Below the pieces are notes generated by a model. The model searched no databases. It worked only from the letters and a program-made list of their open reading frames with translations, and had not been told where the DNA came from. 7,303 bases of DNA. Source: Methanoregula sp. GTDB taxonomy: Archaea > Halobacteriota > Methanomicrobia > Methanomicrobiales > Methanospirillaceae. Both the position numbers and the translations under genes were made by a program. Below are positions 5,841 through 7,303 of the stretch, piece by piece. Each line of letters opens with the position of its first letter. The first letter of the stretch is position 1. The stretch is from NCBI GenBank assembly GCA_013331015.1, contig DUHF01000106.1, positions 1 to 7,303 on the forward strand. The letters are read 5' to 3'.

Positions 5841-7303
5841 ATGCTCACTATCCACCTCGACGGGGAGAAACGGGAGGTCGGTGAGGGGAGCAAACTCTCC
5901 TCCGTTCTTTCCGGCCACCCGGCGGGCTGCGCCATCGGCATTATCCGTCCGGCAACCAAGGAACAGTCATCGACCGGCAGTTTTTCCTTAAGCACGACTT
6001 CCGGGGAGGTGACCGTAGAAACCGCAGGCCCTGCTGCGCAATTCTTCGAGAAATCCGGTATTGCACAGAGCCTCGCCCTTCACTGGAGCGACCGGTACGC
6101 GGCAGCATTCGGACCGTTCCCGTCTTCCATCAGGCCCCAGAGGAAACCCCACCTGTACGAACGGGGCGACGTGATCCTCGGGTGCGGGGGTTACGATCCG
6201 GCACGATCCTATGTTATCTTCTCAAAAAGCCGGCATTCTGCCGACCACGGGGCAGACGAGACTGGCGGGGTGATCGGCAACGTGGTGAGCGGCAGGGGAG
6301 TTCTCGACCGCTGGACCAGCGGGGATGCGGTGACAAAGGTCGAACCGGTCATCAGCTGGGCAGACACCAGCCGTTCCTTCACCACCACGGACACCGGTCT
6401 CGTTCTTGAGGACGGCATGCAGATCGTGACCCATATCAGGATCATTGCACAGGGATACACCCCGGAACGGATAACCACTGAGGCGGCAGGCAGTGTCGAG
6501 CACCTCCTCCTTGCGCTCCAGAAAGGCACCTTTGTGGTCGGGAGGGCGACCAGTACGCACATCCTCGACCCGCACCTTGCCGGGACAGAGGATATCCCAA
6601 AGGAGTACCGCCGCCCCCGTCGCGAGGGGACCGTAACGGTCCGGACGAGCGGCAAATCCGCAGGCGGGATCTATATCTACCGGGCAGATGTGCCAGGCAG
6701 CCTTGTCCACAGCGTGGTCGGGCAGGTGGTACATGGCATCGAACTCGCACGGCTTGCAAAAGAGCATGACCGGCTTGCCATCAGGCTTCAGCCGCAGCGG
6801 ATCGATCTGCTCGGCTTTCCTCTTGCAACCGCACAGGAGATCGCAAAGGAGCACGGGGTCGCTCTCACTATCGACAAGGAGGGTGAGGACCGGATAGTTA
6901 TCTCGCAGGAGCCGGGCACCACGCTCGAAGTCCTCTTCGAGAAGAAGGTGAAAGTGACCACCGCGCCGGACGAGTTGGTGATCGCTATCGAACTTGACGA
7001 TGAGAATGCCCCGATGAGCTGCGAGGTCTTCCGCCGGTTTACGGGTCTCCGTGAGCACGATGCCGGCATGATGCCGGTCTTCTTCAAGTTCGATGATGTC
7101 ATGCTCTTCAAGCCGGCCATCGCCCCGGGAACCAAGATAACCCCCGAGAACCAGCCATCCGGGGAATCCCCGGCAGCGGCCCTCGGGATCACCAACGATT
7201 CCCGGAAAGGAGCGGGGCTCGTCGGGATCAGGCTCTCGGCAAATGCCGAGTTCGGCCCCACATCCGAGCCTTTCGAGGGCACCAACATCATCGGGCGCGT
7301 CAT
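5841..7303 (+). CDS. mmp3: Methanogenesis marker protein 3, C-terminus outside window
   Basis: Conserved methanogen protein (UPF0288 group, annotated in some databases as cyclophilin-like). From general knowledge, structural work on the ATP-driven MCR activation complex placed Mmp3 together with A2, McrC, Mmp7 and Mmp17; the adjacency to atwA here agrees. I translated 487 residues from the ATG at 5841, and the frame is still open at 7303; the family is only somewhat longer, so little is missing. The start TIHLDGEKREVGEGSKLSSVL (3-23) resembles a small beta-grasp module. Later blocks are GDVILGCGGYDP (109-120), GGVIGNVVSGRGVL (142-155), LQKGTFVVGRATSTHILD (226-243) and FGPTSEPFEGTNIIGRV (471-487), the last resembling cyclophilin-like barrels. 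No signal peptide, membrane segment or clear catalytic motif is seen. An alternative ATG at 5829 adds four residues and would overlap the atwA stop. Its separation of 8 bp from atwA indicates one transcription unit. Confidence 0.9.
   Translation, partial: MLTIHLDGEKREVGEGSKLSSVLSGHPAGCAIGIIRPATKEQSSTGSFSLSTTSGEVTVETAGPAAQFFEKSGIAQSLALHWSDRYAAAFGPFPSSIRPQRKPHLYERGDVILGCGGYDPARSYVIFSKSRHSADHGADETGGVIGNVVSGRGVLDRWTSGDAVTKVEPVISWADTSRSFTTTDTGLVLEDGMQIVTHIRIIAQGYTPERITTEAAGSVEHLLLALQKGTFVVGRATSTHILDPHLAGTEDIPKEYRRPRREGTVTVRTSGKSAGGIYIYRADVPGSLVHSVVGQVVHGIELARLAKEHDRLAIRLQPQRIDLLGFPLATAQEIAKEHGVALTIDKEGEDRIVISQEPGTTLEVLFEKKVKVTTAPDELVIAIELDDENAPMSCEVFRRFTGLREHDAGMMPVFFKFDDVMLFKPAIAPGTKITPENQPSGESPAAALGITNDSRKGAGLVGIRLSANAEFGPTSEPFEGTNIIGRV

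Noticed and set aside
6222..7058. Minus-strand open frame of 278 codons opposite mmp3
   Set aside because: It is a shadow of mmp3, whose plus-strand frame is continuous with recognisable family blocks.

Overview
The window looks like chromosomal DNA from a hydrogenotrophic methanogenic archaeon, most likely in Methanomicrobiales (a Methanoregula-, Methanoculleus- or Methanosphaerula-like GC-rich genome). The basis is a component A2 (AtwA) gene followed by a methanogenesis marker 3 gene, both restricted to organisms with methyl-coenzyme M reductase (MCR). An archaeal ribose-1,5-bisphosphate isomerase, archaeal TATA-type promoters, U-tract terminators and Shine-Dalgarno sites matching the archaeal 16S tail agree. 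Genus assignment is inference only.

Left half (1-3266), all on the minus strand: dapF (C-terminus outside the window), lysA, and a ribose-1,5-bisphosphate isomerase gene. LysA and DapF are the last two enzymes of diaminopimelate-to-lysine synthesis. They are separated by 223 bp holding a terminator-like hairpin/U-tract and an apparent separate dapF promoter, so they are neighbours rather than a tight operon. The isomerase belongs to the archaeal AMP/nucleoside salvage route that feeds form III RuBisCO. It ends in a compact terminator, and the 200 bp between it and lysA carries several short repeats upstream of the lysA promoter.

Right half (3326-7303), all on the plus strand: a HAD-superfamily protein with P-type-ATPase-like motifs but an unusual DSAGT nucleophile motif, then atwA (twin ABC ATPase that powers MCR reductive activation), then mmp3 (runs off the right end). 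The HAD gene and the isomerase gene are divergent across only 59 bp. atwA appears to have its own promoter inside the last codons of the HAD gene, and mmp3 follows atwA after 8 bp (or overlaps its stop by 3 bp), so atwA-mmp3 look co-transcribed.

No tRNA, rRNA, CRISPR, insertion sequence or phage-like feature was seen. No clearly new system is present. The best candidate for under-described biology is the HAD protein beside the MCR activation genes; next is the repeat-rich lysA upstream region.
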